Positions 1 to 8,826 of a DNA stretch of 30,296 nucleotides are shown one piece after another (position 1 is the stretch's first letter; each line of letters begins with the position of its first letter). The stretch is from Candidatus Segatella intestinihominis (GTDB lineage: Bacteria; Bacteroidota; Bacteroidia; Bacteroidales; Bacteroidaceae). The notes below the pieces were generated by a model that searched no databases, was not told where the DNA came from, and saw nothing but the letters and a program-made list of their open reading frames with translations. A program made the position numbers and the translations under genes. Where the stretch lies: contig URLG01000030.1 in NCBI GenBank assembly GCA_900548535.1, positions 1 to 30,296 of the forward strand, written 5' to 3'.

Positions 1-293
1 ACAGAACCCCACTGGCGGAACTGCTTGAGGTCTTCCATAGAGAAGAAACCGCGCATAGCCAAACCTGCATAGAGCATAGGGCTCATGTGGCCTGGGTCCA
101 AGAAGAAGCGGTCACGACCAGTCCATGTAGGGTCTTCTGGATCGTATACCAAGTACTCAGAGAAGAGTACGTTGATGAAGTCTGAACCACCCATGGCACC
201 GCCTGGGTGACCAGAGTTAGCTTTTTCTACCATTGAAGCAGCCAAGATACGGATGTTATCTGCTGCATGATTCATTACTTTAATGTCGTTCAT
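1..293 (-). CDS. tkt: Transketolase, N-terminal part (cut by window edge)
   Basis: Reading the minus strand from the ATG at 293 gives about 97 codons open to the window edge, beginning MNDIKVMNHAADNIRILAAS and containing SGHPGGAMGGSDF, the thiamine-diphosphate-side N-terminal motif of transketolase, then DRFFLDPGHMSPMLYA. Transketolase is a cytosolic enzyme moving two-carbon units between pentose, triose, tetrose and hexose phosphates. It lies 99 bp downstream of the GH51 gene on the same strand and would use the D-xylulose 5-phosphate made by AraB/AraD. The leader (294-392) is AT-rich with no Shine-Dalgarno. The C-terminal four fifths are outside the window, so intactness cannot be judged. 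Confidence 0.93.
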   Translation of the reverse strand, partial: MNDIKVMNHAADNIRILAASMVEKANSGHPGGAMGGSDFINVLFSEYLVYDPEDPTWTGRDRFFLDPGHMSPMLYAGLAMRGFFSMEDLKQFRQWGS

Positions 294-392
294 AACACAA
301 ATTTAATTATATTGTTATAGATATTCTATTCTTTTCTGCTGAAACTTCAGTCTCTGAAATTGCTTATTCTTCCGAATGACGCTTCAAAGATA

Positions 393-1961
393 CTACTTTA
401 TTTTCAAAACCACGATAGATTTTGCTGGAATTTTTACCTTAAGGGTGTTTTTATTGAGTTTTGCATCCTTGAAGGCGGCTGGTTTCACTACATCTGGGTG
501 TTCGAAGTCATTGAAATCGCTCGCTTTCTTGCAAGCGAGAATCTGACCGTTCACTGCCTTTGCTGCTGCACCATCCAACTTCAGCTCTACCTGCTGCGCC
601 TTGTCGAGGCTCACATTGGCGAGTGATACAACGATGGTGCCATCTGCCTTCTTAGCTGCTGATGTAGATACTAGCGGAATCTTTCTGCCATCCTTGGCAT
701 GGTCGTCGCCACGCACATCCATCGAGTCGCACTTCACGTCCATTGGCAAGTAAGTGGCCTCTTGGAAGTCCTTATACATATTAAATACGTGATAGGTTGG
801 GGTCAATACCATGTGACCAGTACCCTTGGTGTCGGTCAAGATCATAGACTGGAGCACATTGACTACCTGGGCTATATTGGTCATACGCACACGCTCGCAG
901 TGGCGATGGAATACATTGAGTGACAATGCTGCCACGAAGGCATCACGCATACAGTTCTGCTGATAGAGGTGACCCTTGATGGTGCCAGGTTCCTCGTCCC
1001 ACCAGGTGCCCCATTCGTCAACCAAGAGGCCAATCTCTTTCTTTGGGTCAGCCTGGTCCATGATGGCCTCGTGCTTCTTGATGACATCCTCGATGCCTAG
1101 GCACTTGCCCATGGTCCAGTAATAGTCGTCATCGCTAAACTTGGTAGCTGAACCTTTACTTCCACTCCAGCCTGTAACTGTGTAGTAATGAAGAGATACG
1201 CCATTGGCACGATTGCCAATTCTATCCATCAACACCTTGGTCCAGTTATAGTCATAGTCACTGGCTCCAGAAGCTATCTTGTAGAGCTTGTTGCCGTCAT
1301 ATTCACGGCAATATACTGAGTAGCGACGGAAGAGGTCTGAGTAATATTCTGGGCGCATGTTGCCACCGCATCCCCAACTCTCATTGCCTACACCCAGGAA
1401 CTTTACCTTCCATGCCTTGTCGCGTCCGTTCTGACGGCGCAGCTTAGCCATTGGGGTATCGCCATCGCTGGTCATATATTCCACCCACTTGGCAAGTTCT
1501 TCTACAGTGCCAGAACCCACGTTGCCACTGATGTAAGGCTCGCAGCCCAACATCTCGCAGAGATTCAAGAACTCATGGGTACCAAAAGAGTTGTCCTCGA
1601 TGGTGCCACCCCAGTTGTTGTTCTGCATCTTAGGACGCTTCTCACGTGGGCCGATACCATCCATCCAGTGATATTCGTCAGCGAAGCATCCTCCAGGCCA
1701 TCTTAATACTGGGACCTTCAGGTCCTTGAGAGCTTGGAGCACGTCGTTGCGATAACCCTGGGTGTTAGGGATGTTAGAATCCGGACCCACCCAAAGACCT
1801 CCATAGATACAGCTACCGAGATGCTCGGCAAACTGGCCATAGATTTCCTTATAAATCTTCTGCTTGCCCTGATAGGCATGGATAGTTCCTGTTACGTCCT
1901 GAGCCTGAGCTGAGAATGCAACTGCCGTAGAAAGCAATGTGGTAGCGATAAGTTTATTCAT
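393..1961 (-). CDS. Secreted alpha-L-arabinofuranosidase, GH51 family
   Basis: This 522-residue protein begins with a clear signal peptide (MNKLIATTLLSTAVAFSAQA, likely cut before QD at residue 21), so it acts outside the cytoplasm. The GH51 catalytic barrel follows, with LRWPGGCFADEYHW near 86-99, the acid/base motif GVGNESWGCGG (Glu194) and the putative nucleophile motif LLVDEWGTWW (Glu316). A beta-sandwich-like C-terminal region follows. GH51 enzymes cut terminal arabinofuranosyl residues from arabinan, arabinoxylan or their oligosaccharides. It follows araB on the same strand and would supply the arabinose used by araA/B/D. The spacer from araB (189 bp) contains a possible terminator, so it may have its own promoter. 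Its leader carries the TTATTGTTTAT element shared with other ara genes. Confidence 0.93.
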   Translation of the reverse strand: MNKLIATTLLSTAVAFSAQAQDVTGTIHAYQGKQKIYKEIYGQFAEHLGSCIYGGLWVGPDSNIPNTQGYRNDVLQALKDLKVPVLRWPGGCFADEYHWMDGIGPREKRPKMQNNNWGGTIEDNSFGTHEFLNLCEMLGCEPYISGNVGSGTVEELAKWVEYMTSDGDTPMAKLRRQNGRDKAWKVKFLGVGNESWGCGGNMRPEYYSDLFRRYSVYCREYDGNKLYKIASGASDYDYNWTKVLMDRIGNRANGVSLHYYTVTGWSGSKGSATKFSDDDYYWTMGKCLGIEDVIKKHEAIMDQADPKKEIGLLVDEWGTWWDEEPGTIKGHLYQQNCMRDAFVAALSLNVFHRHCERVRMTNIAQVVNVLQSMILTDTKGTGHMVLTPTYHVFNMYKDFQEATYLPMDVKCDSMDVRGDDHAKDGRKIPLVSTSAAKKADGTIVVSLANVSLDKAQQVELKLDGAAAKAVNGQILACKKASDFNDFEHPDVVKPAAFKDAKLNKNTLKVKIPAKSIVVLKIK

Positions 1962-1967
1962 GTCTTG

Positions 1968-1980
1968 TTATTGTTTATAT
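1968..1980 (-). promoter_or_regulatory. Shared ara leader element before the GH51 gene
   Basis: Plus-strand TTATTGTTTATAT lies about 7 bases upstream of the start codon (minus-strand reading ATATAAACAATAA). The same 11-12-base element occurs in the leaders of araA (twice), the SSS symporter and the lipoprotein epimerase. It may be an unstructured A-rich translation leader or a regulator site; the sequence alone cannot decide. Confidence 0.4.
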
Positions 1981-2053
1981 TTAAAAGATGATTAATGTAT
2001 TCATTTTTATTGATAATACGCTCAATAAGAAACTTTCCCTATATTTTTTATAG

Positions 2054-2139
2054 AGAAAAAAGAAAGGGGGAAGAGGAGAGACTGTGACATCGCTGCGAGA
2101 GTCTCTCGAAAGATAATCCGCCTTGAACTCTCTCCCCCC
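2054..2139 (-). terminator. Possible terminator after araB
   Basis: On the minus strand, GGGGGGAGAG (from 2139) can pair with CTCTTCCCCC (2075-2066) through ten base pairs including one G-U, followed by TTTCTTTTTTC. The G-U would be an A-C mismatch in a plus-strand transcript, so the fold favours minus-strand RNA. The loop is large (about 54 nt) and contains a small CGAGA/TCTCG hairpin. Strength is uncertain because of the loop size. Confidence 0.45.
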
Positions 2140-2150
2140 AAAAAGTATCA

Positions 2151-3752
2151 TTATTTCTTATTAGCTACAGCTGCCTGCTCGATGGCAAGACCTGACTTGT
2201 AAGTCTCGATGTACTTGTCAAAGCCAGCTACGTCTTCAGCTGTAGGAGCTATTTCAATACCTGTATTGCCAGCGAATACCTTCTTGTCCAGGTAGTCAGC
2301 GAGGCTGAACTTCTCGTCGTTGTTAACGAGGTAACCTGCCAAGAGGGCAATACCCCAGGCACCACCTTCGCCTGCTGTCTCCATCACAGAGATAGGGGAG
2401 TTGATGGCTGCGGCGAGGATACGCTGACCCACACCCTTGGTCTTGAACAAACCGCCATGACCTGTGATACGGTCTACCTGTACCTTCTCGTCCTTGAACA
2501 ATACATCGTTACCAATCTTCAACACTGCTACAGAAGCATAGAGGTTGGCACGCATGAAGTTGGCAAGGTTGAAGTGGTCATTGGCAGAGCGAACGAACAT
2601 TGGACGACCCTCCGCAAGACCTGTAACAGGCTCACCAGAGATATAGTTGTATGCGATCAAGCCACCGCAATCAGCATCACCCTCAAGGGCGTGGTTGTAG
2701 AGCTTGCCGAATACCTCGTTCATATCTACTGGCACACCGAGCAATTCCTGGTACTGCTTGAAGAGACCTACCCATGCATTGAGGTCAGAAGTACAGTTAT
2801 TGCAGTGAACCATGGCAACAGGACTGCCGTCTGGAGTTGTCACCATATCAATGACTTCGTAAGGTTGGCTCAAGGCTTTCTCCAATACAATCATAGAGAA
2901 AGATGAAGTACCTGCGCTCACGTTACCTGTACGCTGACGTACCGCATTGGTAGCAACCATACCTGTACCTGCATCACCCTCTGGAGGACAGAGAGGAGCA
3001 CCAGCCTGGAGTGTGCCAGATGGGTCGAGCTTCTTGGCGCCTTCCTCAGTAAGAGCACCAGCGTCCTCGCCTGCATTCAATACCTCTGGGAGGATGTCGA
3101 GTATCTTCCAACCCAAGTTCTTTGGCTCGATGAGCTTATCGAACTTAGCTACCATCTCAGCATCGTAGTTATTTGTATTAGAGTCAATAGGGAGCATACC
3201 TGATGCATCACCTACGCCCAATACCTTCTTACCTGTGAGCTGCCAGTGGATGTAACCAGCGAGTGTGGTCAAGAAGTCAATCTTGCCAACATGCTCCTCA
3301 CCATTCAGGATAGCCTGATATACGTGAGAGATGCTCCAACGCAATGGGATGTTGAAGTGGAAGAGCTCAGAAAGCTCGGCAGCAGCCTTGGCTGTGTTGG
3401 TGTTACGCCATGTACGGAAAGGAACGAGGATGTTCTGATCCTTGCCGAAAGCCATGTAGCCGTGCATCATCGCAGAGATACCGATGGCTGCCAACTGCTT
3501 GATCTCGCAGTCATACTCGGCCTTCACGTTTTTGCGGAGGTCAGCATAGCAATCCTGCAAACCAGCCCAGATGGTGTCGATGCTATAGGTCCAAAGACCA
3601 TCAACCAACTGGTTTTCCCACTCGTGGCTACCCTGTGCGATAGGGTTGTTCTCGGTGTCTATCAAGACAGCCTTGATTCGTGTAGAGCCAAACTCGATAC
3701 CGAGGATGGCTTTACCTGATTCTATAATTGATTTTGCGCTCATTATCTTCAT
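2151..3752 (-). CDS. araB: FGGY-family carbohydrate kinase, probable L-ribulokinase
   Basis: The 533-residue protein has the FGGY kinase layout: an N-terminal ATPase fold with AILGIEFGSTRIKAVLID (about 15-32), a central substrate-binding part, and a C-terminal ATP-binding half with ITGHGGLFKTKGVG and ETAGEGGAWGIALLAGY. FGGY kinases phosphorylate sugars. Its position directly after araA and araD, with no other sugar kinase in the ara part, supports L-ribulose as substrate, making L-ribulose 5-phosphate. It is not close to the E. coli AraB pattern: the first phosphate motif reads GIEFGST, with Glu where most family members have Asp. A start at residue 4 (MSAKS) is also possible. The araA-araB spacer is 64 bp and contains GTGAAGA-type repeats. 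Xylulokinase is the alternative assignment. Confidence 0.85.
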   Translation of the reverse strand: MKIMSAKSIIESGKAILGIEFGSTRIKAVLIDTENNPIAQGSHEWENQLVDGLWTYSIDTIWAGLQDCYADLRKNVKAEYDCEIKQLAAIGISAMMHGYMAFGKDQNILVPFRTWRNTNTAKAAAELSELFHFNIPLRWSISHVYQAILNGEEHVGKIDFLTTLAGYIHWQLTGKKVLGVGDASGMLPIDSNTNNYDAEMVAKFDKLIEPKNLGWKILDILPEVLNAGEDAGALTEEGAKKLDPSGTLQAGAPLCPPEGDAGTGMVATNAVRQRTGNVSAGTSSFSMIVLEKALSQPYEVIDMVTTPDGSPVAMVHCNNCTSDLNAWVGLFKQYQELLGVPVDMNEVFGKLYNHALEGDADCGGLIAYNYISGEPVTGLAEGRPMFVRSANDHFNLANFMRANLYASVAVLKIGNDVLFKDEKVQVDRITGHGGLFKTKGVGQRILAAAINSPISVMETAGEGGAWGIALLAGYLVNNDEKFSLADYLDKKVFAGNTGIEIAPTAEDVAGFDKYIETYKSGLAIEQAAVANKK

Positions 3753-3816
3753 TTGTTATGAATGAAGAGCAAAGCATTTGAATTCTTCACTCTTCACTCT
3801 TCGTTCTTCACTTATC

Positions 3817-5358
3817 TTACTTCAATGCCTTGTTGAGCATGTAATAAATCTCATTGTTGCGAAGCTGCTGCTTGAAGCTGCGGAGCTCGGTGTTCTTGTC
3901 GATGTTGACGAACTCGATGCCGAGAATCTCGCAGAAGTCCTCCCAGTAGTCAGCTGTGATGTCGTAAGAGAATGCGCTGTGGTGTGTACCACCGGCGAGA
4001 ATCCATGCACCAGCGCCTACCTCGAATGATGGCTGTGGTACCCAGAGAGCAGAAGCTACAGGGAGCTTAGGCATCTCCTGAGGCTCGATGCACTCTACCT
4101 CACTAGCGATGAGACGGAAGCGGTTGCCGAGATCAACGACTGTTGCCTTGATACCCTTACCTGTCTTAGATGTGAAGACGAGACGAGCGGTCTGAGACTT
4201 GCGAATACCGATGCCGAGGAAGTGAACCTCCAACTTTGGCTTGTCTGTAGCGATGAGAGGGCAAACCTCGAGCATGTGGCTCTGGAGGCTAGATGTCTGA
4301 TCCTTAGCAAAGTTGAGAGTGTAGTCCTCAAGGAATGAGCAACCCTTCTCCAAGCCCTGGTTCATTACCCAGAGTGTACGATAGAGGCAAGCTGTCTTCC
4401 AATCACCCTCTGCACCGAAACCATAACCCTCAGCCATCAAGCGCTGTGAAGCCAAACCAGGAATCTGGTCGAAGCCGCAGAAGTTAGGATCGTCAGCGTT
4501 AGCATCACCGAGGTCGTCGAAGTTAGTGGTGAATGCGATGGCACCCTCGTCCTTCAATACGCTGCGGAGAGCGATCTCAGCCTTAGCTGCATTCTTCACC
4601 TTCTCCCAGTAAACTTCCTCTCCAGACTCATCAATCTTGATGGTATATTCCTTCTTGTACTCCTCTACGAGCGCATCAGCCTCCTCGTCGGTTACCTTCT
4701 TGAAGTACTCCATCAAAGAAGATACTGGATAGTAATCTACGTGGTAGCCCAAACGCTGCTCAAACTCTACACGGTCGCCATCGGTTACGGCTACGTTGTT
4801 CATGTTCATACCGAACATCAAGCAGCGTACGTTGTGAGCATCAGCTACACCTACAGCTACGCGAGCCCATGTAGCAATCTGCTTCTGAGCCTCTTCGCTC
4901 TTCCAGTAGCCGACTACTACCTTGCGAGGTACACGCATACGAGTGCAGATATGACCAAACTCGATATCGCCGTGAGCAGACTGGTTGAGGTTCATGAAGT
5001 CCATATCGATGTCCTTCCAAGGAAGCTCAGCGTTGTACTGTGTATGGAAGTGGAGGAGAGGCTTCTTCAATGCCTGCAAGCCCTTGATCCACATCTTAGC
5101 AGGAGAGAAGGTGTGCATCCATGTGATGATACCTACACACTTATCGTCGTTGTTAGAAGCCTTCATGATAGCCTCTACCTCTGCTGAAGAGTTAGCGGTG
5201 CCCTTGTAAACTACCTTTACAGGGATGATGCCGCTGTTGTTCAGGCCATCTACCATATCCTTAGAGTGACCATCTACTATCTTAACTGTTTCGCCTCCGT
5301 AAAGAAGCTGTGCACCAGTTACAAACCAAATCTCGTAATTTTCAAATGCCTTAATCAT
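3817..5358 (-). CDS. araA: L-arabinose isomerase
   Basis: The protein is 513 residues, the usual AraA length. It starts MIKAFENYEIWFVTGAQLLYG, with the family N-terminus EIWFVTGxQxLYG, and contains TWMHTFSPAKMWIKGL near 99-114, a conserved AraA substrate/dimer segment, and GGTHHSAFSYD near the C-terminus (about 466-476), which includes a likely metal-binding His. It converts L-arabinose to L-ribulose in the cytoplasm using a divalent metal. It sits between araD and araB on the same strand, 97 bp after araD. Its leader has two copies of the TTATTGTTTATT element and no Shine-Dalgarno, as is normal in Bacteroidetes. Confidence 0.97.
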   Translation of the reverse strand: MIKAFENYEIWFVTGAQLLYGGETVKIVDGHSKDMVDGLNNSGIIPVKVVYKGTANSSAEVEAIMKASNNDDKCVGIITWMHTFSPAKMWIKGLQALKKPLLHFHTQYNAELPWKDIDMDFMNLNQSAHGDIEFGHICTRMRVPRKVVVGYWKSEEAQKQIATWARVAVGVADAHNVRCLMFGMNMNNVAVTDGDRVEFEQRLGYHVDYYPVSSLMEYFKKVTDEEADALVEEYKKEYTIKIDESGEEVYWEKVKNAAKAEIALRSVLKDEGAIAFTTNFDDLGDANADDPNFCGFDQIPGLASQRLMAEGYGFGAEGDWKTACLYRTLWVMNQGLEKGCSFLEDYTLNFAKDQTSSLQSHMLEVCPLIATDKPKLEVHFLGIGIRKSQTARLVFTSKTGKGIKATVVDLGNRFRLIASEVECIEPQEMPKLPVASALWVPQPSFEVGAGAWILAGGTHHSAFSYDITADYWEDFCEILGIEFVNIDKNTELRSFKQQLRNNEIYYMLNKALK

Positions 5359-5373
5359 GATTGTTGTGTTGTT

Positions 5374-5399
5374 TTATTGTTTATTTATTATTGTTTATT
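5374..5399 (-). promoter_or_regulatory. Two copies of the shared ara leader element before araA
   Basis: Plus-strand TTATTGTTTATT occurs at 5374-5385 and again at 5388-5399, two bases apart. Both lie 16-41 bases upstream of the araA start. Single copies of the same element precede the symporter, the lipoprotein epimerase and, shortened by one base, the GH51 gene. Confidence 0.45.
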
Positions 5400-5455
5400 T
5401 CTTATCTTAGTTTGAAGAATGCCTAATTCTTAATTATAAATTTTTAATTAAAAAA

Positions 5456-6157
5456 TTAGTGCTTTTTCTTCTGTCCGTAGTAAGCGTTAGGACCGTGCTT
5501 GCGGCTGAAGTGCTTCTCTACGAGCAATGGATTCATGGTGGTGTTAGGGTTCACGCTGAATGAGATGAAAGCCATCTTGGCTACCTGCTCAGCCACCACT
5601 GCGTGATAAACAGCTTCGTCAGCATCCTTACCCCATGTGAAAGGACCATGGTTCTTCACCAATACTCCAGGAGTGTGAACAGGGTTGATGTTATCCTTCT
5701 TGAAGCGGTCTACGATGACAACACCGGTATTCTTCTCATACTCTGCCATCATATCTTCAGTCATAGCATCAGTGCAAGGGATGCAATCGTGGAAGTAATC
5801 TGCATGAGTAGTACCGATGTTAGGGATGTCCATGCCAGCCTGAGCCCAAGCTGTAGCGTATGTAGAGTGTGTATGAACCACACCGCCCAACTCAGGGAAT
5901 GCGCGATACAATACCAAGTGGGTAGGGGTATCTGAAGATGGATTCAAGTCGCCCTCTACCACCTTGCCAGTCTCCAGGTCAACGACTACCATGTCGCTAG
6001 CCTTCATGGTGTCATAGCTTACGCCAGATGGCTTGATCACTACAAGACCCTTCTCACGGTCGATGCCACTCACATTACCCCATGTGAAAAGCACGAGGTT
6101 ATGCTTAACAAGGTCAAGGTTTGCCTTGAACACTTTTTCTTTTAATTCTTCTAACAT
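5456..6157 (-). CDS. araD: L-ribulose-5-phosphate 4-epimerase
   Basis: The 233-residue protein belongs to the class II aldolase/adducin family. TWGNVSG (25-31) and KPSGVSY (42-48) form the phosphate-binding part. VVHTHSTYATAWAQAG (93-108) carries the zinc-binding His95 and His97, and KNHGPFTWG near 168 gives the third His. It interconverts L-ribulose 5-phosphate and D-xylulose 5-phosphate, the last dedicated step of arabinose breakdown before the pentose phosphate pathway. It lies between araR and araA, all on one strand, each with roughly 97-bp spacers. The 3' spacer holds a copy of the AT-rich TTAATT repeat seen after other genes here. An L-fuculose-phosphate aldolase is the only realistic alternative, and the context argues against it. 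Confidence 0.96.
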   Translation of the reverse strand: MLEELKEKVFKANLDLVKHNLVLFTWGNVSGIDREKGLVVIKPSGVSYDTMKASDMVVVDLETGKVVEGDLNPSSDTPTHLVLYRAFPELGGVVHTHSTYATAWAQAGMDIPNIGTTHADYFHDCIPCTDAMTEDMMAEYEKNTGVVIVDRFKKDNINPVHTPGVLVKNHGPFTWGKDADEAVYHAVVAEQVAKMAFISFSVNPNTTMNPLLVEKHFSRKHGPNAYYGQKKKH

Positions 6158-6254
6158 AATATTAATCGTTAAAGTTGTCTACTATTATTATCTTGTTTCT
6201 GTATATCTTGTTTATTCTAACGCGATATGATGATATGTCGTTTTTACGAATATT

Positions 6255-6935
6255 CTATTTTAGATTGAACGATGGGTCTTGCTCGTATGCTCTCTTGTTG
6301 AAGCGATACAGGGCTGCTCCTCTTTTGGAGGTTACCTTATCGATCAGTTCCGTCTTTTCTATGAAGTCGATGTCCTTCACACGCTTGCGGAAGTTGCGCT
6401 TGTCTATCTCTTCGCCCATAACAGCCTCGAATACGTGCTGAAGCTGTGTCAGCGTAAAGAGATTAGGAAGCAGTCTGAAGCTCAATGGCTCATGATTGAT
6501 GCGGCGGCGTATCTGTGAGATAGCGTTCGTTATCATCTGATTGTGGTCGGAGTAGAGATGTGGCAGTTCCTTGAGGCTTACCCATTCCAGTCCGTGCTCC
6601 TCGCGGAGGTGGTCATCATAGTCCACCACATTGATGAGGGTGCAATAGGCGATGGAGATAACTCGCTCACCTGGGTCACGGTCTATTCTGCCGAAGGCTC
6701 CCACCTGTCGGATGTAGAGACCTTTCATGCCCGTGAGTTCTAGAATTACTCTGTTGGCAGCGTCTTCGAGGTTCTCATTGGCTCCTACGAAACCGCCATA
6801 TAGCGACCATTCGCCTCTTCCTGGGTCCATCTGTCGTTTGCCGATAAGTACCTGGAGGTCGCTTCCGTCAAATCCGAAGATAATACAATCCACGGATACC
6901 AATACCTTGGAGAATTCATTATAAAACTGCGTCAT
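6255..6935 (-). CDS. araR: Nudix-family transcriptional regulator, probable AraR
   Basis: This 226-residue protein has an N-terminal Nudix domain (about 10-140) and a C-terminal winged-helix region (about 155-226, RLLPNLFTLTQLQHVFEAVM then FRKRVKDIDFIEKT). This is the architecture of NrtR-like regulators, and a Nudix-type AraR is described as the L-arabinose regulator in Bacteroides. The Nudix box at 48-70 (G-x5-E-x7-R-V-I-L-E-L-T-G-M) departs from the catalytic REUxEExGU: the Glu after Arg is Val and the second Glu of the EE pair is Leu. The domain therefore probably binds arabinose or another ligand instead of hydrolysing a nucleotide. It sits between the symporter and araD, as expected for a local regulator. 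The effector and operators are inferred, not seen. Confidence 0.88.
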   Translation of the reverse strand: MTQFYNEFSKVLVSVDCIIFGFDGSDLQVLIGKRQMDPGRGEWSLYGGFVGANENLEDAANRVILELTGMKGLYIRQVGAFGRIDRDPGERVISIAYCTLINVVDYDDHLREEHGLEWVSLKELPHLYSDHNQMITNAISQIRRRINHEPLSFRLLPNLFTLTQLQHVFEAVMGEEIDKRNFRKRVKDIDFIEKTELIDKVTSKRGAALYRFNKRAYEQDPSFNLK

Positions 6936-6992
6936 GGCCGTTGTTGTGTTTGTTGAAATCTATAGTTAATGTATTAAGTTTGTTGTTTGATA

Positions 6993-7030
6993 AAGGCTGG
7001 AGACCCAGCGGAGCTAATATCTCCAGCCTT
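6993..7030 (-). terminator. Hairpin between the symporter and araR
   Basis: AAGGCTGGAGA (6993-7003) and TCTCCAGCCTT (7020-7030) form a perfect 11-bp inverted repeat with a 16-base loop, just after the symporter stop. No clear U-run follows on the minus strand (TATCAAAC). It may be a partial terminator or an RNA stabiliser that separates the highly expressed transporter from the regulator. Confidence 0.6.
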
Positions 7031-7042
7031 GTATATATGTTT

Positions 7043-8767
7043 TTACCAGAAATAAGCGTAGAATGCTGCGCAGAGACCTACTACTACGAGGGTACCTACG
7101 ATATCCCAAACATCCCAGCTCTCACGGATAGACTTCTTGAAGTCTGATGTGAATGTGATAGCTTCTACTTGCTCCTTGCTAGGAGCTGGTGTGAAGCAGC
7201 TAACTACAATCATGAAGATGATGAGGAATACGAGCAACCAGCACTCGAATACCAACCAGTTGGTCTGCCAGAACCATGCGGTGTAATCCCAGAATGCACC
7301 ATCCATAGTTGCCTTACCTGTATCTGTGATGACATTGGTAACGAGGCGGAGCATACCGATACCGAAACCTGTAATCATGGTGTACTCACCTGCCTTAGGA
7401 GTAATCTTCTTGAAGAAAATACCCATGGCGAATACTGCTACCATGGCTGGAGCAAGGAGTGACTGGATGCCCTGGAGATAGTTGTAAAGGGTATCCATCT
7501 TCATCATGATAGGCAACCAAGCGAAACCGAGGATTACGACAACTACTGTGGCGATACGGCCTACGAGTACGTAGTGAGCCTCAGACATACCCTTCTTCAA
7601 TGGCTTGTAGAAATCCTCGGTGAAGAGGGTAGCGCAAGAGTTGAAGAATGCTGCCAATGATGCAACAAGAGCACAGATGAAACCGATGGTTACAATACCC
7701 TTGATACCTGCTGGAAGTACGGTCTTCACCATGATGGCGAAGGCTGCGTCAGTCTCGTTCATCTGGATTGCGCCCTTCTGAGCCAAGGCTGCTGCAATCA
7801 TACCAGGAATGAGGAACATGAAGCAAGGGAGAACCTTGAAGAAACCGGCTGCGATAGTACCGCGACGTGCACGCTTCATAACCTCTACGTTGCTCTCGCC
7901 AGGTACCTGACCGAGTACACGCTGAACGATGTGCTGGTCAGTACACCAGTACCAGAAACCGATGATGGTTGCACCGATGAATACTACGAAACCTGGATAC
8001 TCCTGATACATAGAGTCACCAGCCTCCCAGTGGAACATGTGTGTGGTACCATAGCCATTGTTCAACTTGCCGCAGTAGTCCATCATGTCTGCCCATCCTG
8101 CTGTGATACTACCACCACCCAGTGCAGAGAGACCAAGGAAGAGAACCAAGAAAGAACCAACTACGAGGATTGGAGTCTGAATGGTTGACAATGTCATCAC
8201 ACCCTTCATGCCACCGAATACGGTGAAGATGGTGGTGAGGATAATCAAACCAATGGCACCTGCCCAGAAGTTCAAGCCCCAGAGATACTCGAAGAAGATA
8301 CCACCTGTAAGTGCTGTAACACTAACCTTGGTAAGGATATATGCTACGAGGGTAATGATGGAAAGCCAAGAACCTGTGCGCTGGGTGTAGCGGAACTTCA
8401 GGAAGTCTGGCATGGTGATAATCTTACCCATCTTGTTGATGAGCAACTGATAGAATGGTACGAACAGCCAACCCAAGATCAGGATCATCCAGCCCTGCAT
8501 CTCCCAGTGAGCCATACCCACACCACTCTTAGCGCCAGTACCGGCAAGACCTACAAGGTGCTCAGAACCGATGTTGGCAGCGAAGATTGCCATACCGATT
8601 ACATACCAAGGCTCACCTTTACCAAAGAGGTAAGCAGATGAGTCTTCACCCTTCTGTGCCTTTCTGTCTTTCACAATCGCATGCCATACTGCCCAGATTA
8701 CACCTACTACGCCAATAGCAAGCACTGCCCAGTCAAGCCATACGAATTCTGTTGAATTCCAATTCAT
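7043..8767 (-). CDS. Sodium/solute symporter (SSS family), probable arabinose importer
   Basis: The 574-residue protein is highly hydrophobic with about 14 membrane segments. SSS-family landmarks include FAANIGSEHLVGLAGTGAKSG (about 58-78), the TM1 sodium/sugar site region of SGLT-like carriers, and later GFWYWCTDQHIVQRVLG (about 271-287). It resides in the inner membrane and would couple sodium entry to sugar uptake. Its position between an aldose epimerase and araR-araD-araA-araB suggests L-arabinose as substrate, but galactose or glucose is possible because gal genes lie just upstream. The leader has one TTATTGTTTATT element (8802-8813). A hairpin follows the stop codon. Confidence 0.92.
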   Translation of the reverse strand: MNWNSTEFVWLDWAVLAIGVVGVIWAVWHAIVKDRKAQKGEDSSAYLFGKGEPWYVIGMAIFAANIGSEHLVGLAGTGAKSGVGMAHWEMQGWMILILGWLFVPFYQLLINKMGKIITMPDFLKFRYTQRTGSWLSIITLVAYILTKVSVTALTGGIFFEYLWGLNFWAGAIGLIILTTIFTVFGGMKGVMTLSTIQTPILVVGSFLVLFLGLSALGGGSITAGWADMMDYCGKLNNGYGTTHMFHWEAGDSMYQEYPGFVVFIGATIIGFWYWCTDQHIVQRVLGQVPGESNVEVMKRARRGTIAAGFFKVLPCFMFLIPGMIAAALAQKGAIQMNETDAAFAIMVKTVLPAGIKGIVTIGFICALVASLAAFFNSCATLFTEDFYKPLKKGMSEAHYVLVGRIATVVVVILGFAWLPIMMKMDTLYNYLQGIQSLLAPAMVAVFAMGIFFKKITPKAGEYTMITGFGIGMLRLVTNVITDTGKATMDGAFWDYTAWFWQTNWLVFECWLLVFLIIFMIVVSCFTPAPSKEQVEAITFTSDFKKSIRESWDVWDIVGTLVVVGLCAAFYAYFW

Positions 8768-8801
8768 AATCTTTGTTTATTCTTTAGATTTTATTATTAA
8801 T

Positions 8802-8813
8802 TTATTGTTTATT
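8802..8813 (-). promoter_or_regulatory. Shared ara leader element before the symporter
   Basis: Plus-strand TTATTGTTTATT, 35-46 bases upstream of the symporter start, identical to the araA and lipoprotein-epimerase leader copies. Confidence 0.4.
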
Positions 8814-8826
8814 CATACCTTGTAGA

